This document shows, piece after piece, positions 34,421 to 48,179 of a stretch of 64,000 nt of DNA. Source of the stretch: Blasia pusilla (taxonomy: Eukaryota; Marchantiophyta; Marchantiopsida; Blasiales); the NCBI GenBank assembly GCA_050084515.1, contig CM114275.1, positions 27,838,001-27,902,000 on the forward strand, given 5' to 3'. Made by a program: the position numbers and the translations under genes. How positions within the stretch are numbered: the stretch's first letter is position 1; every line of letters begins with the position of its first letter. The notes under the pieces are model-generated. The model had not been told where the DNA came from, ran no database searches, and was given only the letters and a program-made list of their open reading frames with translations.

Positions 34421-37400
34421 TTGTGACCATTTTTAGAACGTCAAAATTATATAGTGGATTCACCCCAAGATGGAAGTGCGTTGGAGTTTCACGATCCAAA
34501 TAAGAGTTAAGGAAATCATTATGAACTGATGGATGTCTCAACTTTCTTCGATGTACCTTTAGGAGAACATTCCAATGTTAGGTGACACTCTAGCACTAGT
34601 GATGATAAGCATTTATGAATAACATTCTCCGATAGGACCGATGACAATATTGGATGCGGCAAGTATTAGATCTCGTACACGCCGTGCACAATTGCGATGG
34701 AAGAACCTTTTACCATCCGAGGAACTAAGGTACTTAAAGAGGATTATGTTGGAGTCTAGAGATCACCATTACTTACAAGGAATGTGATCTTGGATGCAAG
34801 GCGACCATCTTCGATTGTTACACGAAATGATGCACCACCTTTGACCTAGCTTACTATTAGGATGGGGAAACTAAGGCTAGGATTTTCTGTATATGTTGGT
34901 GAGTATCATTCCCCAAAAAAAGTCCAATTTCAGGATCTCAAAGAGAATGGGTAAAATTCATTGAATTTAACAACTTATTTTTCTAATACTTTGAAGAGAG
35001 GCTTGTATAGGCTATCTATTAAATTCTCAGATATAGCTTAATCAAGGAATTTTTACTCAATCACATAAAATCATTCATTTTAGGGCCACATGCCATATGA
35101 GTATGGGAGGATGCACTTTCTTTACAAGATCAATTGATATGCAATTATGTGTAGTCTAGCAATAGTTGAGTCTAGCTATTCAAGAAAATATTTTTAATTT
35201 CTTTTTGAATAGAAAGGAAATCATGGAGATTAGAGTTTAAAGAAAAATGACCTAAAATACTTATCGTGAGAACTATTTGGGTTGCAAAATAATGAATATT
35301 CTATTTTCATGGAAAATATGTTGTCGGAAAATGACAAGTGTTTTTTTTAACAATTTTTGGGAATTCAAGATATCCACATATTAAAGGCAAGTTTTGCATA
35401 AAGAAATAGAATCCCTTCCAAGTTGATGGAGATCAATCCCTCAATCCCAATTCTAAAATCTTGCATCAAGCTGTCCTACTTTTTTTGGCCTCCATCTTAA
35501 TTTGAAAATGCTTTTATAGGACTCTAACATCCCCAATTTAGTGAAAATTGCTATGGAATTCAATACATAATATTTGTACTTCTCCTTCCAAGCAAAGACA
35601 CTCTTAGGCCTGGATTCTTAGGAAATTCTAGATTTTCCTAAGAGCAGACACTCCCTATTAATCATTGTAGCAATACACTCAAAGTCTAGATTCCTAATTG
35701 ATGCCTACCAAACTTGCACCAAATGTCCTTGGATTATTTTGAAGGATGAAGGGGAAGAAATTATATCTTGCCAATTTCACATGGAGGTGTCAAATCATCG
35801 TAATTAAGAGCAATGGATATCCTTGATGCACTTGATAGGAATACATTGAGCGGCCCAGATACATAAAGGTTAGGTTGGTACTATATGTGCATATGTCATT
35901 TGGGGAGTCCTTGGGGAAAATGAGGGGATACACCCCTAGGAGAGAAGAGCTTGGAGCTCATTCTCTCATCTTTGAGCCTATCTACATGCAAATATCTAAA
36001 CTTTGCACATGTGTTAAACTAGAGTCTCTCCACCTTCACAAGAAATTTGATTTGATTGTAACCTTCAAAAGACTAAACTTATGTGAGAGTTCCCTCGCAG
36101 AAAATAAGATTACTGCCCTTTCTGCCAATAAGATTACTTGGCCTCCTAGCCAAATAGGATTTTTTTTATTTCAATTAAAATTTCAGGGCGTAAATTAAAT
36201 CATAAGTCACAGATAAGTATAGTGATTAATTTCAATTACCAATATTTATTTCCTTAACAAAAATTCCTATGGGTTATAAATTTTGGATACAAATATATAA
36301 TATACACATTGTGTGATATATACTACATATATATAATCCCTACGTTGTCTTAATGACTCTTCTCTTGTTTGCAGGCTATCTCACATGGAATATCTAACCA
36401 TTAATTAATCAACATACATTTTGGAAAATCAATTTTTATGGATAAAAAAGCTCCTTCACTCAAACATTAACTAATAACATTTTGTACTCCATTAGAATCA
36501 TTTCTACTTTGTATCCAATATGATGATAACATTCATACACCCTAAGTTACTTTTTATGCTTGTTCCTTGATATATTTCTTCTCTTAGACTTGGACATTAA
36601 TGCCTACTTCACCTCTACTTTGATTTTAAAAATTTTCCATTTAAAATGATTGTGGAGATTTGTAACTTTTTAAAATTATCAGCTTATAAAATAGATGGTA
36701 GCTAGCATCCATCCAATGGTTAATTTCCTCACAAAAAATTGTTGGGGAAATTAAAACTTACTTTTTATTTCTAGACATTAGAAGTTGCGAGACTACACCT
36801 TTTTGTATTTTCACGAAAGTCGAAGTTTTATAAATTCTATAGCGTTACCATCGACAAACTGAAAATGCATGGCGTCCCAGAATTTTATAATATTTTTTCA
36901 TAGTGTACTAGATATGATGAATAATTTAAATAGTACATGATTGACCCAATAGGTTAGATAATCCATGATTGACCTTCTCTCGTCACTGACGTTCACCTGG
37001 AAAATTCCAAAGGGTCTGGGAATCGAGTTTTAAGGTTGATTAGTCTCTTCCCAAAATGAGGAATAGAAATTTTTTTAAGGTTGATTAGTTGCAGGTTGTA
37101 GAAACAGTTGGGGTTCCATAATATAAACCCAATTACTCAAGCTATGCTTGGTTCTAGATTCTGGAAAGAGACCAAAAGAGTTCGATAGTGTTTGCTCACA
37201 AAGAAAGAAAGGACATTTCGAACTATGTTGTAAGATACTATAGGATTCCTCTTGAGTACACTGCCAACTCACTCTCATAAGGATAGTCCAAACGTGGTCT
37301 ATACTGCCATGTACATATGAACATACATAGGACCGGAATACAGTAATGGAAGAATTATGAAGCTGGGTGGACAGACCTCATATGAATTATGAAGCTGGGT

Positions 37401-37700
37401 GCAAAGTCTCGGATAGTTGAAGTCCTATAATCAGTTTTGCCAGAACGGACAACAACTCTAACACCCACGTTACCTCATCTACAGCGCAGATCATGGTGTA
37501 GATTTCCAATGTTAACCCTGTCTTGCAGACTACAAAACTTGTGACCGGAAATTCTTTGGTTATCAGACTTTAGGACTCTGATGATTAATCCATTCTCACC
37601 TTTTTCTCCTTTTGGAGACAGCCTACATCCTTGATTACTGGCATGGGGAGACACATCAGTGCTGGAGGAGTGGAGAAGCATGAGCTATGATCGCTTCATA
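34421..37700. other. Intergenic sequence between MnSOD and SCYL2
   Basis: AT-rich, without recognised genes. Around 35,915-35,980 the words GGGGATACACCCCTAGGAGAG and GGAGCTCATTCTCTC weakly resemble 60,095-60,145, so a decayed LTR piece is possible. Confidence 0.4.
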
Positions 37701-38363
37701 CAAAGGAAAAAGTTCTCATCACTGGAACAGAAAGATCTATGAGTCATAGATAGTGTGTTACTGCTGCGAGTGTTGCAAATAACGCTCGACAATAATCATG
37801 GAATACACTTTACATGAGAAAGATACACCAGAGAATGTTACTACCTGCACAATGTGTAAAGAATGTTCTACACAACTTCCACTACCACCTCCTGAAACAG
37901 ACCAGACCTTTACCTCTCAACATAAGTGCAGTCTAAGAAAGACCCTTAAGTATAATTTAAACCGACTTAACCTTCTTCGCAAGAAATCAGCAAAACTAGG
38001 TGCTCTTGCACTTCCCAATTTGCAGAGAGATGACTTCTACGGTCTCTCTACACTGGTAATGGAAGTTTACAAGTCAATGTGGTGGTTCCAATGTATGACT
38101 ACACACCCGCAGTAGGGAAGGCCACTGCACATTGGAGGGCTCATCTTCTCATGAGAAGAATTCACTCGGTTCATTACTCACCTCACAGGTTAATGTACTT
38201 ATTCTGCCCAACGTTGGAGCTCAATCTAAAAGAAAGAGTTGAAGGAACTACAAATGCAACTCCACAGTCCTTTGAATAGTCTTCTGCAACAACTTTCTAC
38301 TACAACTGTTTGTTTGCCTACACTACCGCTGTAAAAGTTAGAAACCTAATATAAACATGGAAC

Positions 38364-41300
38364 CTAAAGCAGGTCCAGAAAATTGGGCTGTTCTTTTGAG
38401 CCAGCTTTGGACCGTGGCGACCCAATGGATTTGATGGGATTTCTTCCCCTACCTTTTCCAAGCCCTGAGGGTGGGGGAGGTGCCAACTTTTTCGGAGCTA
38501 TGAGGTCAGACTTGGTGTGCCCTGAGGTGAAAAAGTCTCCAAAATCTGCAGGGTCCTGTTGTTGGGGTGTGGCTTGAACGGCGGGATTAGACCAGTCTGC
38601 AAGACTCATAGGAGTATTTTTGTGCGACATATCTTTCATAGGAGGACCCCCAGTTCCACTGTACCAGCTAGACTTGTGGGGCTCTTCTTTGCTGGTACTA
38701 ACTTCCACCACACCTCCTGTACTGTTGGTATTAGTGGGGCGGGGAGGCCAGTCAGCAAAGGGATCAAAATCATCTGCTGAGGAAACTCCTACATTTGTAT
38801 AGCTGCCAGAGCTCAGGATGCTATGATCTAATTCTGACTTCAACCCAGCTCCACTGATAGTTGTTTGACTGGTTTGACGGGGCCATTCCAAGGACGGAGC
38901 TAAGTCAGCTGTACGTAGAGAGTTGTTTTGCACATGACCATCTGGGACCATCGAAGTGGACAATGATACTGGAGGGAAAGCCGCAGTGGTAGAACCTGGA
39001 GCCTTGGAAACCGAAGTATTTGTTGTGGGGACTTCCAAGGTGTTCGAGGTTCTTTGCACCTTTGTAATAGAGTCCCACTCCTCCGCATCCCATGCAGAAC
39101 TCGTTTTAGTTTTAGCTCCAATTCCATTACCTGCCGATTTTGCATCTGATCCATTTGCTGAACCAAAAGCCATTGTTGAAACATCCAGAGTCACTGGTTC
39201 TACCTCAACCACTGTCAAGCCACGTTTCTCCTCTATTTTTCTGCAAAACAACACCATAGTCAGGTGGAACTCCTCCAAGTAACAGGACTTAGAGCCTGCA
39301 GCAACCACACTTCTTTCTTATTACAGAAAGTGTGATTCTTAGGCTTCAATCCAATAAGCCATTGCTTCAATCCAATAAGCCCCCTCACTGTGAGAGAGAT
39401 ACTCATAGAAAATGAATCCACCAAAAAAGCAAGCATAGAATTGAGCGTACTTTAAAATCTCCTTCACAAAATGCATGTACTTTGCAAACTGGTGAAGGTT
39501 GAGCTGTTGGGCGACCAACAAAGGTCCCAGAAGGGGCAGCAGATTCTCTGCAGAGAACTCAATCCCAAACTGTACACAAAACAAACCAGCAAGAACTGGG
39601 TGAATTCATAAAATAGAAGTTCAAATGGACACAATATGCTATGAAGGATAAATAGTGAACTAGTAATCATTCATAGAATGAATGATTCAGGTTTCCTAGA
39701 GAGGCACACCATTTCAAACGTCAGTAGATTCCCAGAATAGAACAAGAGTTTACTCCGAGGTGCAATACAGAGGCAGCTCTCTCCTGAGAATGAATCCAAA
39801 CTGGCTGTTGACTGGCAAATCAGGAGGAAGAATTACAGTGACATTCATACAGGCCATTGCAATCCAGTGGTGTGGATGTTGTGTCTGACCAGGGACTGAG
39901 ACCCAGTTCTTATGGAAGAGTTGTGGCTGTAGGTAGCCATGATCTACACCTTGGTCTTGCAAGGTCAGGGACATGCTTCCAGTCTTACTTGTAAAAGGAG
40001 GCTGAAAACTATCAATGTAAAATGAGAGAAACATTGTTTCATCTTGAGTGCTCTCTGTGCCTGATTGTGTTGATTTCAAGTCACCATCACAGACCGAGTG
40101 GACTCTAACATACTAGAGTTGAAAATTGACAACTGCCGTCTGGGCTTTACATTGAAAACTAGAGGCCAAGCTCCTTAGATTGTCTTACTTGGCTGTAAGA
40201 CTGCACAGGAGCAGAGAACGAAGCTAAATGGTGGGTTGAGAAAGAACAAACCACAAGAATGCGAGCAAACAGAGTGTGATAGAACCTGCTTGTAGATAGC
40301 ACTTGCAACACCAAGGGTACACATCAAAGTTGGAGCAGAGTGGTCTACAGCAGTACAACGTTTTAACGTTTGTAGGACTTCCAAAACTGCTGGCTTGTCA
40401 AGGAGCTGGACAAGTTCTCCCAAGCACAACAGAGCATTGACTCGAACCTGCACAATTCCCAACATAGTGATTCAAACCCAGTCATTCATGAAATATCATT
40501 CTGCAGACCAGAATTTTAACTACACCTTCAGTCCCATCATTGAACAGAGGGTTAACTTCCCTTAACCCCAAAGAACAGCAAATGTCCAGAACCTCCTAAT
40601 GTAGTTGCAGGTATCACCAGGCTCTTAATCTAGGCCACTAACACCTGCTGCTTGTGGTGAAGGATAAAATAAAATGAAACAAGAAGAAAGAGATATCAGA
40701 TAGTAAACTTTCCCAATGGGATCTGCACTCACAGCTGCGACCGTAGTCTTGAGGGCAAGTCCGTGTACCCGTGGCAGTATTGTCTCCTTGAGCATCTGCA
40801 AGATAAGCACAAGTTCAGTCTTCCCACCAACTAAAGGGCAACGTCCCATTCACGTATTTCAAATCCCTCCACTAGATATTAGTCTTTACCTCTTCTTTTA
40901 GCAAATCAAAGAGCCACTTCTTAAGATTATGACCTGGGGAACGTTTGGGAGGGATGTGTGAACAACCTTGAGTCTACACTTCAGGTCATATCTCATATAA
41001 GTGTTGAAATTTGTTAATATCTAGTTTAGTAATGCCCTAAAAGTAGTTAATCAGATACTAACTTAGTTGGATACTGATTTAGTTAGATAGAGATAACTTA
41101 GTGTTCCTCTATCTTTTTAGGGTAACCTTGAATTAGGGCAATTCTCGAGTTAGGGCTAGCCACTATCTGTTATTTAGGGTATGGATCTGTTCAAGAAGAT
41201 CTAAGGGCCAGAAGTGCTCACCCTCATGTACATAATGTCTCTGTTTAGAGAGCAGAAGCCAATTCTACAGCATGCACAGTTTTGGTGAGGACTCCTGAGG

Positions 41301-44300
41301 CTCTTGGTCCTGCTGCAGAGTGATCAGAGAGTAGGAAGAGGAGATTGAGACTAATTGCTGTGCTTGCTAGAGCCTCACTGGAAGGCAGATTGTTTTGTCT
41401 AGTATGCTGATGGAGATTGTTTGTGCTCAATGAGGTGAGCCATGTCTGATCTCTGAGCTGGTGACATGTGAGGATCTGTAGTGTGAGTGCAAGGTGTGAC
41501 TGTGTAGAATCCTTCTTAGTATCTCTTAAATAATAAGAAGAGTCACATCATGGTAGGGCTCTGATTTGGCAACAGAGATAGAAACTGATTTGCTGATTGT
41601 GTACAAGCTGAAATCATGGATGGTCTAGCTGATGCTAGCTCTGACTTTGTACAAGGAGATACTTCTGCTGGTCAATCATTTTCTCATCAAGGATCGTATG
41701 GACAGTTTCATATTTCACAATGTGCCTATGTCAGCAAGGCTTCAGGTCATTGTCAAACATTTACAACCCTCACAAGGTAAGAATGAACACCAAATACAGA
41801 TACGCAAAACATCTTTAGACCAAGTGTACCAATATGACAAGCTTCTCATCCCAATCTCAGAGGTGACCATATAAATAGCCCAGTTCCAAATCTACTTCCA
41901 GGTAGCATATGAGACTTAGCATCATCCTCAACCAAAGAGACTCTCAACTACCATCAGGAACAATTTACTATCCATGAAAATCAAGATACTCTCCACCAGA
42001 TACAAACTTTCTCCCGACCTGAAAATCAAGCTGTTTGGTTACAGAGAGAGTGCGGCGCAACACTTCCTCTTGCATACGTGCATCTGCATCATCATAAGCG
42101 CGCACAAGCATTGGCAACACACTGCTTACCAGAACCTCTGGTCCCACCTGCATTGACCATATACTTTTTTAACAGGACAAGTCTAATGATTCAAAGCTGG
42201 ACTAATATGAAACCAAATCATAACAAATAATTGATTTCAAGGTTCCACCACAAAGACTCAGGATCCAAAAATTATATGACAAGTATTCCGACAAGTAAAA
42301 TGCAATACCATGACCATGTAGTCAAGAAGTTGATCTCGAGACTAAGGCAGAAATTGGAGATAAAGGAGATTGCAGAGCTGCAACTAGAGGCACCAACCAC
42401 AAAAAAGACTAGTACAAACCTGGAAAGGGTGAAATCATAAATTCAAACCTCACCCAGAAGGCAAAAGAATCTCGCACCCTTACACCTGCTCATTGACATC
42501 GGTATTTACCCACACAATATAAAAATTCAAGAAGGTTAATGAAGGGATCCTTGCCTTGTTAATCAGCAATCCAGCATGTTTAACAAGTAGTAAAAGTGTA
42601 TCTCCAGTGGCTGAGCTGAACACAGGAGTGAGAGAAGGCAGCGTTGATTGCATAAAATCGGTCTTATCCTGCAAGATCATAACCAACAGAAATTAGGAGC
42701 TCTGATGAGCAGTAAATGTGGCTTCACTAGCTGGGATGACATGGCTTAAAATCCGTTTTTGTCCTCCAGACTCATGACCATCCTCTGGTGAGAGGAGCGG
42801 CGCAACAAAATCTAGGGGACCAAAAGTTTATAGTTCACCTTCCCTCAGAAAATATCTACCATCCCATACAACAACTCATGCTTACTCACAACAAATAAAC
42901 TCACGCATCCAAGTTTAACATTCACACTCCACAGCATATAAGAGGGATTCCCTACCAAGTGGAATGTGACTTCTGCATGCAGCATAGTTGCAGCCAAGAT
43001 AAGACCTTTCTGTTCTGCAGTAAGGGCTGTGAACCATCTATTTGGGTTTAACGCCTTAAAGATTGGACAAGTAATTCTAGGATTAGATAACAACTTTTGA
43101 CCTGAAAGAGTTGGGCCATCCCATACCTTAACATGGAAAAATTACCTGAGATGCAGCTATAGTGAGAACCATGGGCAGCACCATTGGCTGCATAACCTCA
43201 TTACGAACTTCGGCACAAAGAGGCACTAGAACCTTCACAAGCAACATAGTTGCTTCAATCTTCCAGTCATACAAACATTGATTGCAGACAACCAGCCTTG
43301 TATTCATCAAAACGATTTTGGAAGAAGGCATTACACAGAACTCTGTTTCAATGCTCATACATTTTATATCCAACGAAGAACTCAATGTAGCTAGATGATA
43401 GTCATTAAGCTGAAATACACTGGAGTGAGATTGCAACCATGATAACATGAGTAGCTACAAAGCAACTATACACAGGGAGTGGCACACAGACCTTGTATCT
43501 GAGAACCCGGGCATCAAATCCTGTCCACATTTCACCTAATGCTTTCAGAAAATCTGACTTCTGCATGTTGTCTCTCTCCTGTCATACACATGAAGTGTGG
43601 TTATATGATAGCTCATTATTTACCACAGCAACTTATGCTTCCAGCATACATCAAAAGCAATTTTTTTATTTCAATATGAACACCTGGTCAAACTCTTCTG
43701 GGCACCAATAGTTCTCTATCTGAATCAATAAACTACCGTATGAGTCACAATCTTGGCCCAACAAGACACCAAACCATGACTTCATTGCAGCAAATACAGA
43801 TTTCATGACCCAAAGAAGTCAAGAAGCTTCAGAGACCAATACAGGATAGAGAAAACTTCATACCAGCATGTGATCAAGAAAGCGCAGTGCACGTAACCTT
43901 GTGTCATTGCGAAAGAAAGGGGAACCTGTGGTTGAAATAGACAAGAAGAGGTACACAACCACATAAAGATCATGTGTGACACCATTCAATCATGCAAACC
44001 ACAATCAACTTCACAAGATGACCACAACTGAACAAGATGTTGTCAAGGCTCTTGGAGACAGCCATAGAAATTTCCTACCACTCAGATAAACAAAAACTCC
44101 TGGAATTTGACTTTAGAATACTAACCATGGAAATCAGGAACAATTACCTTCATTTGCAAAAGTGGTACAAATTATCTTAGACCAAACATTGATTTTCAAG
44201 CAGACTTGCCCCTTGTTTTAAGGAAACCGAAACAGTAAAATGTGCTCAAAATCTGCAGAATTTACAGTTCTACTACTTGCAACGGTCATGAGGAAAGTGA

Positions 44301-47300
44301 AGCATACTTGTGAAATCCATGGCACTTGGCCGGGACAACTCATCGGGGTTCAGCATGCGACGCAAGTCTTGCACAAGATCAGTTGGTATTCCCGTGAAGC
44401 TATCACTAGTGAGGTAAGTGAGATTGCTTGTATACTGCATCCATTGAGTAGCAAGGAAACCAGTGAGAAATGAATATACTAAATCCAGAATCCAATTGAT
44501 CAGCAATACATTCATTTCATTGCTGTAGGTATTTCACATATGGGAGATGAAAAGCACCTACTGTTCTGAGGTTATTGTTACATTGAAGAAGGGACCGCTG
44601 TGTGAGAAGATGATATGCCAAACAGGCAAGACTGAAGACATCCGTAGATGCTCGTGCCCCAGGACCTTGGCTACGTGTTAGTTCCGGAGCAGCATACTCT
44701 AGTAGGGGCTGCAAAGGCATTGCATTTTCCTCCACATCGTAGTCCTGGTGTTCAAAAGAGCAAGATAAGAAACATCAATTCATTTCTTTAGATTTCAGAT
44801 TTAAGCTGGCCAACTGCATAATCTTTACAAAGTCTAACCATTGCAAAAACTTCACCACTGTAACTAGACAAATGACATCAGATAGTATTTAATCAATGAT
44901 GGCATAGCAGGAACATTGGTAGCATTTTGCAATTGGTGAGTGCAAGTTTGAAAACAGTTTCTTCCTTCAGATCCCAATATCATAGGATTGAATGGAGAAG
45001 TAAAACCTACCCCTTTCAATGATCTTTGAAGCTCTCTTAAACGGAACATGATCTTTGGAACCTATGCAATTAACCCTACTATATAGGCTCCGCTAATGCA
45101 TCAAACATACTATGACACTCAATGAAGAAAAATCCCAAACATTTCACCATTGATAGTTTTTGCACCATCACCCCTTCTATGCTTCCTAATTCCTCTTACT
45201 CCTCCACTGATAATTACTAGGTCATGTACAGGTCTGTGCACCATCAATGGCAATGCGCAAAGAGAAAGAAACCTACGACCAGAGAATAGTATAGGATCAG
45301 AACATGCAGATCTTACAGGATAATGGAAGGCTGGTCCACCATTGCTATCATTTATGCTTTGCTCAGCTGAGACAGCAAATCCAAATCCTCCCAACTTCCA
45401 AGCTCCACTTGCAGTGATATAGACTGCCTGAAGACACCATCTGATGCAGGAAATTACTAAATGCATACAACAAAAAATCTCAATGCCACAAACAGGAGAT
45501 CTAAAATGCATTCTCCAATCACTTCTTTCTATTTACTTAAATTGTTCTTTTAAACAGACTCCATAACTTGAGAGGAAAGTGGCATCCATAAAAGACCATG
45601 TCTTTGTAAAAAGGCATATAACAACAATTAGGGTGTGAAGTATGAAGTGTGAATGCATACCCTCCACAGCTGTGATCTTTTCAAGTCTAAACATAAGGTG
45701 TTTACCACAGCATCGGGTGGCTTAATTCAAATCAAACTTAATTTCTCCCTCCTTTCATTGGAGACCTTGTACACTGAATTATAATGTCTAATTACAATAG
45801 TACTTTCTGCTTCTCTAGAAAAGTGGTATTCTTCTGTCCATTTGTGATCATAAATACCGCCTGCCTTGAAACATTCTGATCAGCATAGTTCCTACGAATT
45901 GAAATACCTCTGGTGAAATAGCTCGGTGAATAAGATGTGCATTATTGTGTAAGAAGCCCAGTGTTTCTGCAAGCTGCAGCAGCCCATGCTTGACTTCGAG
46001 CTGACTCAACTGCTACACAATCTCAAGAAAGCAATCAGTTAAAATAGATGTGTGGCACGCTTCTACACAGCAAAACTCATTGACTACTCACTGCAAAGGC
46101 ACAGGAATGATTGTATCCCATCCATGGTCCAGCTAATAAGAACATGCAATCACCTTCCCTCGTAGGACAAGTAAATTATTACTAACTTTCAAACCTATGA
46201 TCCCTCATAATTTTGAACACTGCATAAACTGGGTACAAAGTCCGTCATACCTTTAAAAGTAAAAATACATGTAAGTTCTCTTCAAGATTTCAACCCGTTA
46301 AGATTGCCTGTATGTTGATTCATTCGTCTATATGATTAGATCTTCACTAGTCGAAATTTAGCTATGCCTTTGACGGAATGCAGTTCCTAAAAGAGTCGCA
46401 GTCCCATTTTATACGTTGTTCAATATGATATCAGTGATTGTGTAGAACAGAAAGCTACAGAGTAGATCATACACTTCACAGAATTAAGCATCCTATTATC
46501 TACCAATAATCATTTAAACGTGAAAGGTGGCCTGATTGAGATAAACATCAGCAACCAATGTAGAGAGTAGAACATATGAATACCAGTTCTTGGTAGGGTA
46601 CTTAGGAATCGTCCTATGCACCAGCAGGAACAGAGACCCCTGTGGCTCTAAGGCGGTATACAATTCCTCGCATACATACTGAGGACAATATATTTTTTGG
46701 TTCAAATTTCGGGCTTAGAATATTGTGGGAGGGCTTTGGATTGATTTAAGTCCGACCCAGCACTCTTAGTTGTTCTCGGACAAAAGTAGTGGAATAACGT
46801 ATCTCAGGTACCACGAGAGTTGTCTTGGCAGGGAATCACAATGTCGACACCACCAGAAGCCATGGACGAAAGACTAGGAAGAAGACAAAGAGCTAACAGC
46901 TGGGTAGCCTAGTTGTGCGAGGAATGCTGGCAGCACCGTCCTAGTAAGTCCCATGGCTTTTTCCTAAGGAACGGGCACCACGTGCCAAAGATGGCACCAA
47001 GATTGGCCGTCAAAAAATTTGTGCTAAGGAGGAGTTCGATTGCACAGTACGAATCTGATACATCTTGAGAGGAAAGAAGCTGCAAAGCTGATGTCGCAAT
47101 AATGCAATTTCGAGACCACTTGGCGTGCGTTGAGTTCGTGTCGAGAGATCTCGACTAGGAATGAAAGACCACAAAACGAGGATGCAAACCTACCAAATTT
47201 TTTAACTCCTTCGGCGTATTTGATACGTTGTCTAACCGTCCCAGCACATTTGCTACGGATGCAAAGATGGGCTCTGTCACCATCGCCATAGCTCCCTTAC

Positions 47301-47685
47301 TTTCATCGAGCCCTTGGATGACCCTAACCACTCCTGGATGCCTCAGTTTCATGAGCTGTGTCGCATCCGCACGCACAATATCCAGAAATGCATCCTCTGC
47401 AGCCTTCGAGATCCCCGCCTTCAACCTCACATCGATCAACGACTTCTTGTCCAAAACCCACACACACACTTCCGGATTGTGTATCTGCATAGCCTTGTTC
47501 CGCGGCCTTCCCGTATACAGCTTCCATATGAGTCCTGGACCCCCCGATCCCACTTGCTCCAAAAGTTCATAATCCTGTAACGCCTTGGGCCCCGTCACTT
47601 CCTGCACAGTACTCTGCACCGTCTTCTCTATCACCGCGGCCGTCTTTGCTAAGGCCTGCCTGAACGTTTTCATATCCAGCGACAT
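38364..47685 (-). CDS. SCYL2: SCYL2-type protein kinase-like (pseudokinase) protein, 14 exons, 905 aa
   Basis: Member of the SCY1-like family, kinase-like proteins that bind clathrin adaptors and act in trans-Golgi/endosomal traffic. Exons (minus strand): 47,685-47,194; 46,012-45,908; 45,427-45,317; 44,744-44,562; 44,434-44,308; 43,925-43,864; 43,578-43,492; 43,232-43,146; 42,668-42,555; 42,147-42,019; 40,795-40,733; 40,447-40,286; 39,569-39,451; 39,240-38,364. All phases agree and give 905 residues, close to Arabidopsis SCYL2. The kinase-like domain has a weak Gly loop (GSGGPG), HRAISPE in place of the catalytic HRD...N, GFGF in place of DFG, and an APE equivalent AAPEL, so catalysis is doubtful. 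HEAT-like helices follow. The tail has DPF-type adaptor motifs (FDPFADWP) and ends FLDLL, a clathrin-box-like motif. Intron 9 is GC-AG (AAG|GCAAGG at 42,554); the others are GT-AG. The start MSLDMKTF is preferred over a Met four codons upstream by family comparison. Intact. Confidence 0.95.
41002..41550 (+). mobile_element. Candidate copia LTR remnant in SCYL2 intron 10
   Basis: A TG...CA segment (TGTTGAAATTTG to AGTCACATCA) in the longest part of intron 10, antisense to the gene. It is followed by TGGTAGGGCTCTGATTTGG, which resembles a damaged TGGTATCAGAGC primer-binding site, and then ATGGATGG, as at a copia gag start. No second LTR or duplication was found. Confidence 0.4.
43684..43719 (-). 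other. Possible in-frame 36-nt cassette exon in SCYL2 intron 6
   Basis: Minus strand: ATTGATTCAG precedes and GTGTTC follows a 36-base segment that reads [12 protein letters not shown] without a stop, in the phase of the neighbouring exons (both phase 0). It is not needed for the normal protein, and exons 6 and 7 join well without it. An alternative exon or chance. Confidence 0.2.
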
Positions 47686-47787
47686 GTTGAGTTCCACTCC
47701 TTTCCTTCCCTCCCCTCCCCTCTTTGCTTTCTTTCTTTCTTTCTTTCCTCCTTCCTCGTCCGTCCGCCAAAAGCCGGATCACATAAC

Positions 47788-47826
<39 letters not shown>

Positions 47827-47860
47827 AGGATCTTTCCAGAGTATGGAGTAGGGTCGACGG
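47686..47860 (-). promoter_or_regulatory. SCYL2 5' leader with GA/CT microsatellite
   Basis: Upstream of the start codon, the plus strand shows CTTT repeats (about 47,724-47,745) and uninterrupted (GA)n at 47,793-47,822. On the gene strand this is a CT tract, common in plant 5' leaders and core promoters. The transcription start was not determined. Confidence 0.5.
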
Positions 47861-48179
47861 ATCTGTCGAGGAAGAATTGAGGTTAATTGTGGCGATTTAT
47901 TTCCGCTTGGAAGACCTAGGAGATCGACCCACCCCTCTGACTTCAGCACAAAGCTACTTCCAACTATCCGATCTCGACCGCATGGACGTCCTGCGATGGG
48001 ATCTCGGATTGATCACAGTCCGGACCCGATCGCTTATGGACTCCGGAAACGATCCGATGAATCTCTCCCCTCCCCCTTCCTCTCTCCCTTTTCTGTACGA
48101 GAATCCTACCACGAGACCTGGCTGACTGGCACCAACACACACATGCGTACACATTCTACTATATATACATGTCGTATGT

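Noticed and set aside
37798-38115. 105-codon plus-strand frame downstream of SCYL2
   Set aside because: No domain recognised; it lies in the probable 3' untranslated region of the minus-strand gene.
38383-39282. Plus-strand frames opposite the last SCYL2 exon
   Set aside because: Shadows of a long, well-matched coding exon.
47228-47827. Plus-strand frames of 80-114 codons opposite SCYL2 exon 1
   Set aside because: Antisense shadows of a conserved exon and its microsatellite-bearing leader.
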